DNA from: Pseudomonadota bacterium
GTDB taxonomy: Bacteria; Myxococcota; Bradymonadia; UBA4248
Direction: 5' to 3'
Assembly: GCA_017613855.1 (NCBI GenBank)
Contig: JAGACY010000100.1
Location: 1 to 17,753, forward strand
DNA: 17,753 nt
This document shows positions 1 through 7,367 of this stretch, in pieces. Position numbers and translations under genes: made by a program. The notes below the pieces were generated by a model, which made no database searches, was not told the origin of the DNA, and was given only the letters and a program-made list of their open reading frames with translations. How positions within the stretch are numbered: the stretch's first letter is position 1; the number at the start of each line of letters is the position of its first letter.

Positions 1-153
1 CATTCCGCATTCCGCATTCCGCATTCCGCATTCCGCATTCCGCATTCCGCATTCCGCATTCCGCATTCCGCATTCCGCATTCCACATTCCGCATTCCGCA
101 TTCCGCATTCCGCATTCCGCATTCCGCATTCCGCATTCCGCATTCCGCATTCC
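1..153. repeat. Heptamer tandem array (CATTCCG)n, ~22 copies
   Basis: Twenty-one full copies of CATTCCG plus a final CATTCC run in perfect 7-bp register from the first base. The only variation is G to A at position 84. The array continues off the left edge, so its true length is unknown. It stops exactly where the terminator stem of the neighbouring minus-strand gene begins. No reading frame here resembles a protein. The same heptamer, read on the other strand as AATGCGG, recurs at 13296-13316. Confidence 0.98.
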
Positions 154-189
154 TAATTAAAAAGGCGGCCGAAGCCGCCTTTTTAATTA
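154..189. terminator. Bidirectional intrinsic terminator with 16-bp perfect stem
   Basis: The arms TAATTAAAAAGGCGGC (154-169) and GCCGCCTTTTTAATTA (174-189) are perfectly complementary around a CGAA loop. The GC core is flanked by A5 on one side and T5 on the other, so it reads as a Rho-independent terminator on either strand. The TAA stop codon of the minus-strand gene (187-189) lies inside the stem, so it would end that transcript immediately after translation stops. Confidence 0.9.
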
Positions 190-1104
190 GAATGTCATGC
201 CGAATGCCACCGAATTCGGCGACACATCGAAATTGAATTCAACACTCGCAGTAGGCGGTGCGATGACTTCCTCTGCGGTATCCTCAAAGACATCCTTATT
301 CGTATCGCGAATGTGATTTTCTTTAACGAACGAATACAACGCAACTGCAGTCCCGGCAATCCCCATACCGACACCCCCGGCCAAAAGAATCAAACCGGCG
401 TGAACCATCTTATCCTTTTTATCAAAAGGTTTTATCTTCTTAGCAGAATTTTTGACATCATTATAGGCATCGCGTGCGTCCCCATAATTGGCACCGATCA
501 AACCTGCACCAGCACCGGCAATCACCAGACCACCGATGGCGGTACCGGCACCGATCCACTTGGTCGTATTCAATAATTTCAGCTGAGAATTGAGCATTTC
601 AAGACGACGCTGTTTGGCACGTTCGAGTTTCATCTCGGTCGTATACAGGTTATTCTGCAGCTGTTGCTGCTTGCTGCCGATTTCGCCGGTACCGGTGGCA
701 AGCTGATTTTGCAGATCTTCGAGTTGCTTTTTGTAAGGAAGTTCAAGTTCGGCACGGCGCATCCAGATGCGCTCAGTCAATGCCTGGGGCACCGGGTAAT
801 CCAGCAAATACTCGGTTGCACGTTTCACATAATTGTAGCTTTCGTTTTCGTTGTTCATTTTACGATAGATTTCACTCATCGTAAAATTGACGATCGGCGA
901 ACGATTGCAAATCAATGTCAAACGTTTACCATAACCGAGAGCTGATTCATAATTGCCAATATCATACGCCGTCGCCATTTGAGAACTGAGCTCATCCCAC
1001 TCGGGCGAGTTCATCAGATCACAATCGGCAAAGGCATTCGAAGCGCCTGCCAGGCAAAGGGCTGAAAAAGAAAGGGCGGTTAAAGAGGTGATGTATTTTT
1101 TCAT
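187..1104 (-). CDS. Exported TPR-like protein with two glycine-rich membrane segments
   Basis: The 305-residue protein starts with a Sec signal peptide (KK, hydrophobic core, cleavage likely after A-F-A at about 26). Residues 35-120 are helical and TPR-like (NYESALGYGKRL, SEIYRKMNNENESYNYV). A coiled coil follows at 120-178 (KQLEDLQNQL, KLERAKQRRLEML). Two hydrophobic, Gly/Ala-rich segments at about 183-206 and 235-261 are probably transmembrane. The tail alternates polar and hydrophobic residues and ends in Phe (VEFNFDV...FGMTF), like an outer-membrane strand, though one strand alone proves nothing. The ATG has an AGGAAA ribosome site 8 bases upstream. It lies 54 bp downstream of the large lipoprotein gene on the same strand, so they may be cotranscribed, although a TATAAT hexamer (1145-1150, minus strand) in the gap, without a good -35, could give it its own promoter. 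I do not recognise a named family. Confidence 0.85.
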   Translation of the reverse strand: MKKYITSLTALSFSALCLAGASNAFADCDLMNSPEWDELSSQMATAYDIGNYESALGYGKRLTLICNRSPIVNFTMSEIYRKMNNENESYNYVKRATEYLLDYPVPQALTERIWMRRAELELPYKKQLEDLQNQLATGTGEIGSKQQQLQNNLYTTEMKLERAKQRRLEMLNSQLKLLNTTKWIGAGTAIGGLVIAGAGAGLIGANYGDARDAYNDVKNSAKKIKPFDKKDKMVHAGLILLAGGVGMGIAGTAVALYSFVKENHIRDTNKDVFEDTAEEVIAPPTASVEFNFDVSPNSVAFGMTF

Positions 1105-1158
1105 GTTGTTGATTTCCTATGTTTTGTGAATGATTATGAATAATATTATACTAAAGGT

Positions 1159-3855
1159 TTATGAATTCGAGCCATCCGGTTCTTCTCCACTCTCTGAAGA
1201 TGATTCTGAGTTATCACCACCAGAAGAAGTTCCGCCCTCATCATCTTTCTTATTTCGTAATTTAAGTTCGATTTCATGATAAAGCTTAGTAATAGCTTCA
1301 ATTCTCTGTTCGTGACTCAGAGAAAGATTATTAAATTTATCAACAGCCTGCTGCGGTGTTAAATTATCTTTTGGATCTTTGCCATTATAATTGTAATTAA
1401 CATAATACTGATAGATTGCATAAGCCATCATATCATATTCCATATCATTGGTGCCATTTGAACATAAAGTAAAGACGGCGCTTGAGCTAAGTGTTTCATT
1501 GCTGAAGCTATAATGATAATCAGATAAATATTTATACCCACCATCCAAACCGGCCAGGCCATTATAGGAATAGGTATTGGCTTCTAAAGCTTCAGGTCTG
1601 AAGCACTCTGCCAAATTGTTCGATGCTGCTGATAACAGATTGATGAATCGAATTGTAGCATAGGTAATCATTCCAAAACTCAATCCTCTATCCAAAGAAT
1701 CGTTTGGAATAGTGAATACGTAATTATCCGATGTAAAATCTCCGGTACGGAGTGGTTCGTTTAATTTACTGTCTTTAATTTCAGCATCTCCCGTAAGAGC
1801 ATCCGCGAAAGAAACAGAAGGTGTATGTGAGAATACCTTGACACATTTTGAGTTTTTATACTTTGTTTCAGCCTTAGATTTCAAGCCGGAATCAAGATGA
1901 CTAAAGTTCATTGAAGGACAATTCTCAATGCGCCTGCAAACATGGCTGTCACAAATGGAATTCTTTTCGCAATCTTCTGTGACATTACATGTACGTTTGC
2001 ATTTTCCTTCCTCACAAACACCAACCAGGACACCGCTATCATCTAAACATTCCCAATTCGAAGAGCAGGAACCACCTAAGGCTTCTACATTCGAAGTCGA
2101 TCCGGTAAAGCCATCCGGCAGCACGACGTAACCATTAATTTTATTCACATTATAAACAAAACCACCGCATCTAAAAGGCTCATCTGTATTCACTGTAGCT
2201 GAATTGCTGGCGATGGAATCTTCCATTTTCTTCGATACAACTGCCAAATCAAATCTGCATTTAGCCGAATTATTAATATTACAATTATGTTTATCATTAA
2301 TATCATACAGGAAAGTATGAGTAAAAGCATAGTCGGTGTTTTTAGCATCCGTCTTGAGATAGTTCATTCGCGTTGAAATCTCTTCTCCTTTTAAACCAAC
2401 AATATTTCTTGCACGGCTGACTACATCAGTTTCATTATTAGTCTTACTCGTTTCATTCTGTGCCAATATACTGGCTTCAATCTCCGCGGGGAATGCATGA
2501 ATATAGGTATCACCCATCAAATTGTCCGTAAACATTGGATTCGGAACATTATTGACGGTTTCAAGAATAAAACCTTTTGCATCACCATCAGATATCAAGC
2601 TTTCATCGGTTCCAAGCTTAACATCAATCGGCATAACGCTCGCATTTGAGAGCCAAAGGTATCGAGGTTCCAGCAACGATGCATGAATGGCATCATAATC
2701 GCCGGAATATAGGATTTTATCTGCTTTTTCAACCGTAACCAGCTTGTTCATATTCACTAAAGCTGACGAAATATTCGGTGCCAGAATGCAGGCATCCAGC
2801 TGCATATCCGGTGATGCAATAAACCTGGCAAAAGCGATACTGCTCGAAACACCATTCAAAGTTTCAATACAGAGTCTCTTTTGCGAGTACATCGTCGTTT
2901 TTCCCATCTCATTCAAAAATGTTTCTGAACCAAAGATGGACTTATCGATAGAGAAATTCTTATTCAGATCATGTAATTTCCAAAATTTTGAATCCTGCAG
3001 CAATCCCAGCAAATAGACATTCGAAGGAACACTCATAAACGTTTGATTTGTACTTAACGCTGTGACCAACTCTTCAATACTTAGTCCACTTATGGCATTA
3101 TAAGTTGTTTCATCCAACACACCGGCATATAACAGCTGTTGAAGAATCATTGAAACTGCTGCGGGCCAGATAAGCGAATCTGAGCGGAAATAAGCAATAA
3201 GTGACTTAACCTCATCCAGATTATCATCGCCAACAGGTGTGATTGTCTCAGGATCTGATGCGTATGTTTTTACAACCTTGGCCATGGATGCCAATGAACT
3301 ACCCGTATCATGCGTCACGTAAGAAGTCAGATCGGCCATTACCATCAAATTATCAATATCCGTCTTTTCATTCAGACAAATCTGCTTTGTCTTGATCATC
3401 TTCATATATTCTGTATATACAAAATTCAGAAAATCTTCATAGTGATCTTCCGTATCTTCTGCATTTAAAGCTTCCAATTGTTCCTTTAAATCTTCATTTT
3501 CTGCTTTGGCTTCATCTCTTTCTTTCTCTGCTTCTTTTCTCTTATATTCTTCATCCTTCTTGTCACTTTCTGCCTGATTTTTAGCATCTATTGCTTCATT
3601 CCTGGCTTCCTCTGCGTTATTCTTAGCTTCCTCCATTTCTCTTTTTGCGGTATTCGCACTAGCCAAACTCTCTTCTAAGCTATCAATCGTTTTATTTTTA
3701 ATTTCTAAATCTGTATTTTTTATTGCGATTTCTTTATCTTTCGCTGCATCAGCCGAAGTCTTCAATAATTTGTCGGGCTCTTCCTTCCCATTGTCATACC
3801 CGCACCCCAAAAGCATGCCCGCAGCCACTAAAGCCAGTACCAAACTCTTACGCAT
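1159..3855 (-). CDS. Large coiled-coil, Cys-rich surface lipoprotein of unknown function
   Basis: The 898-residue product has a lipoprotein signal (MRKS, hydrophobic stretch, L-L-G-C lipobox) with the lipidated Cys at 18. Residues about 34-133 are almost entirely Lys/Glu/Ala/Asp heptads and should form a long coiled-coil stalk. A large helical region of no recognised family follows. A Cys-rich patch at about 565-650 (CSSNWECLDDSG, CKRTCNVTEDCEKNSICDSHVC) resembles the small disulfide modules frequent in myxobacterial surface proteins. The last ~25 residues are Ser/Glu/Gly-rich and disordered. I chose ATG 3855 over the TTG at 3861 because the AAGGAG site at 3865-3870 sits about 8 bases from the ATG but only 2-3 from the TTG. 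The ribosome site overlaps the end of the 60-aa ORF upstream. No catalytic motif was recognised; a structural or adhesive role is inference. Confidence 0.88.
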   Translation of the reverse strand: MRKSLVLALVAAGMLLGCGYDNGKEEPDKLLKTSADAAKDKEIAIKNTDLEIKNKTIDSLEESLASANTAKREMEEAKNNAEEARNEAIDAKNQAESDKKDEEYKRKEAEKERDEAKAENEDLKEQLEALNAEDTEDHYEDFLNFVYTEYMKMIKTKQICLNEKTDIDNLMVMADLTSYVTHDTGSSLASMAKVVKTYASDPETITPVGDDNLDEVKSLIAYFRSDSLIWPAAVSMILQQLLYAGVLDETTYNAISGLSIEELVTALSTNQTFMSVPSNVYLLGLLQDSKFWKLHDLNKNFSIDKSIFGSETFLNEMGKTTMYSQKRLCIETLNGVSSSIAFARFIASPDMQLDACILAPNISSALVNMNKLVTVEKADKILYSGDYDAIHASLLEPRYLWLSNASVMPIDVKLGTDESLISDGDAKGFILETVNNVPNPMFTDNLMGDTYIHAFPAEIEASILAQNETSKTNNETDVVSRARNIVGLKGEEISTRMNYLKTDAKNTDYAFTHTFLYDINDKHNCNINNSAKCRFDLAVVSKKMEDSIASNSATVNTDEPFRCGGFVYNVNKINGYVVLPDGFTGSTSNVEALGGSCSSNWECLDDSGVLVGVCEEGKCKRTCNVTEDCEKNSICDSHVCRRIENCPSMNFSHLDSGLKSKAETKYKNSKCVKVFSHTPSVSFADALTGDAEIKDSKLNEPLRTGDFTSDNYVFTIPNDSLDRGLSFGMITYATIRFINLLSAASNNLAECFRPEALEANTYSYNGLAGLDGGYKYLSDYHYSFSNETLSSSAVFTLCSNGTNDMEYDMMAYAIYQYYVNYNYNGKDPKDNLTPQQAVDKFNNLSLSHEQRIEAITKLYHEIELKLRNKKDDEGGTSSGGDNSESSSESGEEPDGSNS

Positions 3856-3861
3856 AAACAA

Positions 3862-4044
3862 TCACTCCTTGTTCATCATTTCGAACGAATTCATCCAAAT
3901 GCTGTTGTCCTGCGCGAACAACAGGAACTTTCCATTATGGAATCCCATAAACGTATCGCCCATATCATCATTCCGCTTTAGAATCAAGCTTAAATCCCTT
4001 TCTGAAGGATAATTTGTCAATTCGTCAGACGTCTCAGTCATCAT
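3862..4044 (-). CDS. Possible 60-aa small protein upstream of the coiled-coil lipoprotein
   Basis: This short ORF begins with tandem ATGs and ends 6 bp before the lipoprotein ATG. Its last codons (AAC AAG GAG TGA) contain that gene's Shine-Dalgarno sequence, which would couple the two translations. The product has no signal peptide, is mixed charged and aromatic (DTFMGFHNGKFLLFAQDNSIW), and looks like a small soluble domain. There is no clear ribosome site before its own start (AAAATTAGTTAA), which weakens the case. It could be a genuine small protein, a leader ORF, or the 3' remnant of a longer gene. No family recognised. Confidence 0.45.
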   Translation of the reverse strand: MMTETSDELTNYPSERDLSLILKRNDDMGDTFMGFHNGKFLLFAQDNSIWMNSFEMMNKE

Positions 4045-4400
4045 TTAACTAATTTTCTATTGCCCCCATACAACGAATTCGCAATTTATCAGCAAGCCTT
4101 TGATGACTTCTACAAGCTACAAGCTATAAGCTCGAATGAGAGTTACTGGCACAAAGCTCTCCACACTCGTACACCAAAAACTTTTCATCCGTCAGAACCA
4201 AAGTCACACGAAATCACGCTTTTACATTGAATTCAAGAATGATAATCTCAGCGTGCGGCCTATGCTCCACATGAATATGAATCCACGCCCATAAGCCTCA
4301 AAGCAACTGACATCATACTCTGACAATCCATTTGAATTCGCTTGTCTATTCCTTTTTTGACTGGCGATATTTCTGTCGTTCTCACAATACAGGCCAAACC
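4045..4400. other. Divergent intergenic region
   Basis: This gap of about 356 bp separates the minus-strand lipoprotein group from the plus-strand aminopeptidase and should hold both promoters. It contains a short heptamer repeat at 4110-4137. A weak plus-strand promoter candidate is TTGTCT (4342-4347) with GATATT (4366-4371) at an 18-base spacing. A TTGACT at 4357-4362 lacks a good -10 at normal spacing. The open frame continues upstream of the aminopeptidase ATG to a TTG at 4332, but those 23 codons do not resemble the family's N-terminus. Nothing else was recognised. Confidence 0.5.
4110..4137. repeat. Short degenerate heptamer repeat (CTACAAG)2-CTATAAG-CTCGAAT
   Basis: Two exact CTACAAG copies are followed by CTATAAG and a decayed fourth unit, CTCGAAT, all in 7-bp register. 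It is the smallest of the window's 7-bp arrays and sits in a gene-free gap like the others. Confidence 0.7.
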
Positions 4401-5693
4401 ATGATTAACGATTTTATTTCTTTCCTCGAAGCCTCCCCCGTCAACTTCCTCGCCTGCCGCGAGATCAAACGCCGCCTCGATCTTGCCGGTTACAAAGCTT
4501 TCAATCCCGCAGATTCTCTCATTGCATGCGCACCCGGCGATCGGTTTTATATAACCAAAAATGATTCTTCCATTTATGCATTCCATATCGGTCAAAATCC
4601 CATGTGGCAAGGCGGATTTCGTCTCATCTGTGCCCATTGTGATTCCCCGACTTTCCGCATTAAGCCCAATCCCGATATTTGTGTTCATAACAAACTGGTC
4701 AAACTCAATGTCGAAGCTTATGGGGGCGTCATCTACAATACCTGGTTCGATCGCCCTCTGAGCATTGCCGGCCGCGTCATTGTCAAAGGCCAGGATGCCA
4801 TGCATCCCGTCACGCATCTTCTGCATATCAAACGGCCTTTGCTGACAATTCCCAACCTTTGTATTCATTTTAACCGACAGGTCAATGACGGCACCAAGAT
4901 CAGTGTCCAGAAAGAAATTCAACCCATTCTCGGTTTAGTGGCGGACGAACTCGAAAAGAAGAACATGCTGCTGCAATGCATCAGCAAAGAACTCGATATA
5001 CCTGCAGACCAAATATTGGATTTTGATCTCTACCTGTACGACACCTCCGCGCCATGCACCTTGGGCATACACGATGAGTTTATCTCGGCAGGCCGACTGG
5101 ATGATCTCGAAATGGTCTATGCAGGCCTCGAAGCGCTCACAGCAAGTGGTGGCAGCATCCCCCAAACAACGCAGATCCTGGCCATTTTCGATAACGAAGA
5201 AACGGGATCACACACCAAACAGGGCGCAGCAAGTCCTTTCTTGGCCAGTTTTATCCAGCGTATGATTTTAGCCCAGAACGGAAGCATGGATGATTACTAC
5301 AGAGCCATAGAACATGCCTTTATGGTAAGTGCAGACAACGCCCATGCCTATCATCCGAATTATTCCGAAAAAAGCGATCCCGTATGCTATCCGATGCTTG
5401 GAGACGGACCTGCCATTAAATTCAATGCAGCCCAGAAGTACGCCAGCGATGCATTTTCGGCCTCTGTCTTTGCGTCCATCTGCAAAGAGGCTGGCATTCC
5501 CTGCCAGAAATTCGTCAACCACGGGGACGTCGCCGGCGGCAGCACTTTGGGCAATATCTTCACTTCGACCATGCCAATACAGGGCGTCGACATGGGAGCC
5601 GCTATTCTGGCCATGCACAGCATACGCGAAACGGGAAGCGTCAAAGACCTCGAGTATTGCATTCGTGCTTTTGAAAAATTCTATACATTATAG
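4401..5693 (+). CDS. M18 family (aspartyl-type) aminopeptidase
   Basis: This is a dizinc metallopeptidase that removes N-terminal, typically acidic, residues from peptides in the cytoplasm. All metal-site blocks of family M18 are present: AHCDSP (H79, D81), SAGRLDDL (D234), the catalytic pair NEETGS (E266, E267), SADNAHAYHPN (D312) and AMHSIRE (H406). The glycine-rich HGDVAGGSTLG block near 374 is also present. From ATG 4401 the length is 430 residues, normal for the family. The frame is open back to a TTG at 4332, but the family N-terminus (F-x-x-x-S-P near residue 10) matches the ATG 4401 start. No strong ribosome site is visible (AGG about 8 bases upstream). There is no signal peptide. It is not obviously coupled to its neighbours: a palindrome cluster separates it from the next gene. 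The family is near certain; substrate preference is inferred from the family. Confidence 0.95.
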   Translation: MINDFISFLEASPVNFLACREIKRRLDLAGYKAFNPADSLIACAPGDRFYITKNDSSIYAFHIGQNPMWQGGFRLICAHCDSPTFRIKPNPDICVHNKLVKLNVEAYGGVIYNTWFDRPLSIAGRVIVKGQDAMHPVTHLLHIKRPLLTIPNLCIHFNRQVNDGTKISVQKEIQPILGLVADELEKKNMLLQCISKELDIPADQILDFDLYLYDTSAPCTLGIHDEFISAGRLDDLEMVYAGLEALTASGGSIPQTTQILAIFDNEETGSHTKQGAASPFLASFIQRMILAQNGSMDDYYRAIEHAFMVSADNAHAYHPNYSEKSDPVCYPMLGDGPAIKFNAAQKYASDAFSASVFASICKEAGIPCQKFVNHGDVAGGSTLGNIFTSTMPIQGVDMGAAILAMHSIRETGSVKDLEYCIRAFEKFYTL

Positions 5694-5710
5694 TTTGCAT
5701 GACGGGGCGT

Positions 5711-5814
5711 TGCGGGGTGTCCCCGCATCGGGGGTAGCAGCGTAGCGAGCCATAGAGACGTGCGATCCGCACGTCTCATGGCGAGGTAGCCGCGCAGGGG
5801 GCTTGGCCCCCTGC
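5711..5814. repeat. Cluster of three perfect triloop palindromes
   Basis: Three perfect hairpins lie in this GC-rich 160-bp gap. TGCGGGG/CCCCGCA (5711-5727) has loop TGT. GAGACGTGCG/CGCACGTCTC (5755-5777) has loop ATC and is extended across a bulged A by GCCAT/ATGGC (5749-5782). GCAGGGGGC/GCCCCCTGC (5794-5814) has loop TTG. Each loop is exactly three bases. The last hairpin is followed by nine A, not T, on the plus strand, so it is not a canonical terminator for the aminopeptidase. A REP-like element is the likeliest class, by inference. Confidence 0.85.
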
Positions 5815-5853
5815 AAAAAAAAACAATCAACCATTCCCGGATGAGGTATTGAC

Positions 5854-6732
5854 ATGAAACAGCTTTTTATGACGATTTGCATAAGTACTCTGATGTTCGT
5901 TGCTGCGGGTTGCAGTTCTGCCCCCAAGACGGCCTCAGAGCCTGTACCCGAAACAGTCGAAACGACGCCCACCACAGAAACTGCCGAAGAAGTTCCACAG
6001 ACGGCAGAACCCCAAACGGAGGAAAACACAGCCATGCCCGAAATGACGATCGAAGACGGTTTTCAGATGGATGCCTTTAAAACGCAATCCGGCAAAGACA
6101 TCAAACTCTATTGTATCAAACACGGCAGTCTTCGCATTCGGTACGGAGAAACGGAATTCGAAATTGACCCGGTAACCGATCTCAATGGCGTTGTGACAGA
6201 TTATACAAAGCTGCCCAAAGCCGATTATATTATTGTCACACACGAACATTATGATCACTACGACAAGACGGCGATAGATGCACTCACCAAAGAGGGGTCT
6301 ACCATCATCACCAATGCCAGCGTTGCCGGGATGTACGGCAAAGGCGACGTGATGGCCAACGGCGATGAAAAAACGCTCCGCGATGATATCCATTTAAAAG
6401 CAGTTCCTGCCTACAATACGACAGTTGGACACGAGCAGTACCATCCCAAAGGGCGTGACAACGGCTTTATTCTGACGCTCGACAATTTTAATATCTATAT
6501 TGCCGGTGATACCGAAGATATTCCCGAAATGGCCGATATTAAAGATATCGATGTTGCTTTGATGCCCTGCAATCAGCCCTATACGATGACACCGGAGCAG
6601 CTCAATAAAGCAGCACGCACCGTGCAGCCCAAAGTATTATTCCCGTATCATTACGGCCAGACGGATATGAAACAAGTCAGCGATCTGCTCAAAGACAGCG
6701 GCGTTGACGTCAGAATTCGCAATTATCAATAA
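5854..6732 (+). CDS. Metallo-beta-lactamase-fold hydrolase, lipoprotein (COG2220/UlaG-like)
   Basis: The 292-residue protein carries a lipoprotein signal ending V-A-A-G-C (lipidated Cys20, Ser at +2), so it should be membrane-anchored facing the periplasm. A Thr/Glu/Pro-rich linker spans about 23-65. The hydrolase domain contains the metal-binding H-E-H-Y-D-H motif (H130, H132, D134, H135), further candidate ligands H193, D219 (in IAGDT) and H266 (in FPYHYG), and the PKADYIIVTHEHYDHYD strand-loop typical of COG2220. Most COG2220 enzymes, such as the ascorbate-6-phosphate lactonase UlaG, are cytosolic; a lipidated form is less usual. GAGG seven bases upstream supports the ATG. Its TAA shares an A with the ATG of the next gene (TAATG), implying translational coupling. 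The substrate is unknown. Confidence 0.92.
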   Translation: MKQLFMTICISTLMFVAAGCSSAPKTASEPVPETVETTPTTETAEEVPQTAEPQTEENTAMPEMTIEDGFQMDAFKTQSGKDIKLYCIKHGSLRIRYGETEFEIDPVTDLNGVVTDYTKLPKADYIIVTHEHYDHYDKTAIDALTKEGSTIITNASVAGMYGKGDVMANGDEKTLRDDIHLKAVPAYNTTVGHEQYHPKGRDNGFILTLDNFNIYIAGDTEDIPEMADIKDIDVALMPCNQPYTMTPEQLNKAARTVQPKVLFPYHYGQTDMKQVSDLLKDSGVDVRIRNYQ

Positions 6733-7367
6733 TGAAAAAATCAGCCCACCACTCCAAACACCATTCAGGAAAAAAGCATCTAAGCGACAATTCCGATCAT
6801 GATCCGAAGAAGAGATTTAAACTTCTTTGGATCATATTGATATATATTCTTTTGGCGGTGGTGAGCTGTATCATCGGTTATTTTCTGTTTACCCCATCGC
6901 CTCAAGCCCAAATCGATGGGAGCAAACCCGGAAAAACGCTCGAAAATGATAAAAACAAGCCCGACGGAACGGTCAAAACTGAAATCCGACGTCTGCTTGG
7001 CGAGGATGTCAATATCCAGTCATTGTATTTAAATGGCATGAAGTTCAAGTTCTATTGTACCCCCAAAGATGGAAAGGTGCGCTTTCGTTATGGCGGTTAT
7101 GCCGATGATTTTCTCGACAGTTCCGATACGGAACTCGAAGCAATTGTCCGGGATTATAAAGGATTGCCCAAAGGCGATCATATTGTCATCGGCGGCGGCC
7201 AGATCAGTGCCATTTTTCATATCGGCCATGCCCAAAGAGGCCATACCATTTCATTTAACGGCGTCAGCATTTATATTGTCGGAGACGAAGAAGATCCCGA
7301 CATGGTAAAAAAGACTGCAAATACCGATTTTATCTATTTGCCCTGTGTTCGGGATAAACAGTATTAA
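6732..7367 (+). CDS. Membrane-anchored degenerate paralog of the adjacent metallohydrolase
   Basis: The 211-residue protein has a His/Lys-rich cytoplasmic N-terminus (1-30) and one transmembrane helix (about 31-53); the rest is probably periplasmic. It aligns block by block with the upstream protein: KFYCTPKDGKVRFRYG with KLYCIKHGSLRIRYG, VRDYKGLPKGDHIVI with VTDYTKLPKADYIIV, and VSIYIVGDEED with FNIYIAGDTED. The zinc motif is replaced by G-G-G-Q-I-S (154-159), the stretch between it and the GD block is much shorter, and the C-terminal His block is missing. One conserved Asp (D185) remains. It cannot bind the usual metal pair and is best viewed as a pseudoenzyme from tandem duplication. The frame is intact and coupled (TAATG) to its partner, which argues for a retained role. 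Its stop overlaps the convergent barrel gene by 4 bp. Confidence 0.85.
   Translation: MKKSAHHSKHHSGKKHLSDNSDHDPKKRFKLLWIILIYILLAVVSCIIGYFLFTPSPQAQIDGSKPGKTLENDKNKPDGTVKTEIRRLLGEDVNIQSLYLNGMKFKFYCTPKDGKVRFRYGGYADDFLDSSDTELEAIVRDYKGLPKGDHIVIGGGQISAIFHIGHAQRGHTISFNGVSIYIVGDEEDPDMVKKTANTDFIYLPCVRDKQY

Noticed and set aside
4332..4400. N-terminal extension of the aminopeptidase from a TTG codon
   Set aside because: The family N-terminus matches ATG 4401; the 23 extra codons lie in the divergent intergenic region and give no signal peptide.
4260..4922. Minus-strand frame of 220 codons overlapping the aminopeptidase start
   Set aside because: It is antisense to conserved M18 metal-site sequence and has no ribosome site or recognisable domain.
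5688..6035. Minus-strand frame across the palindrome cluster and the lipoprotein signal region
   Set aside because: It runs through non-coding hairpins and antisense to a clear lipoprotein signal peptide.
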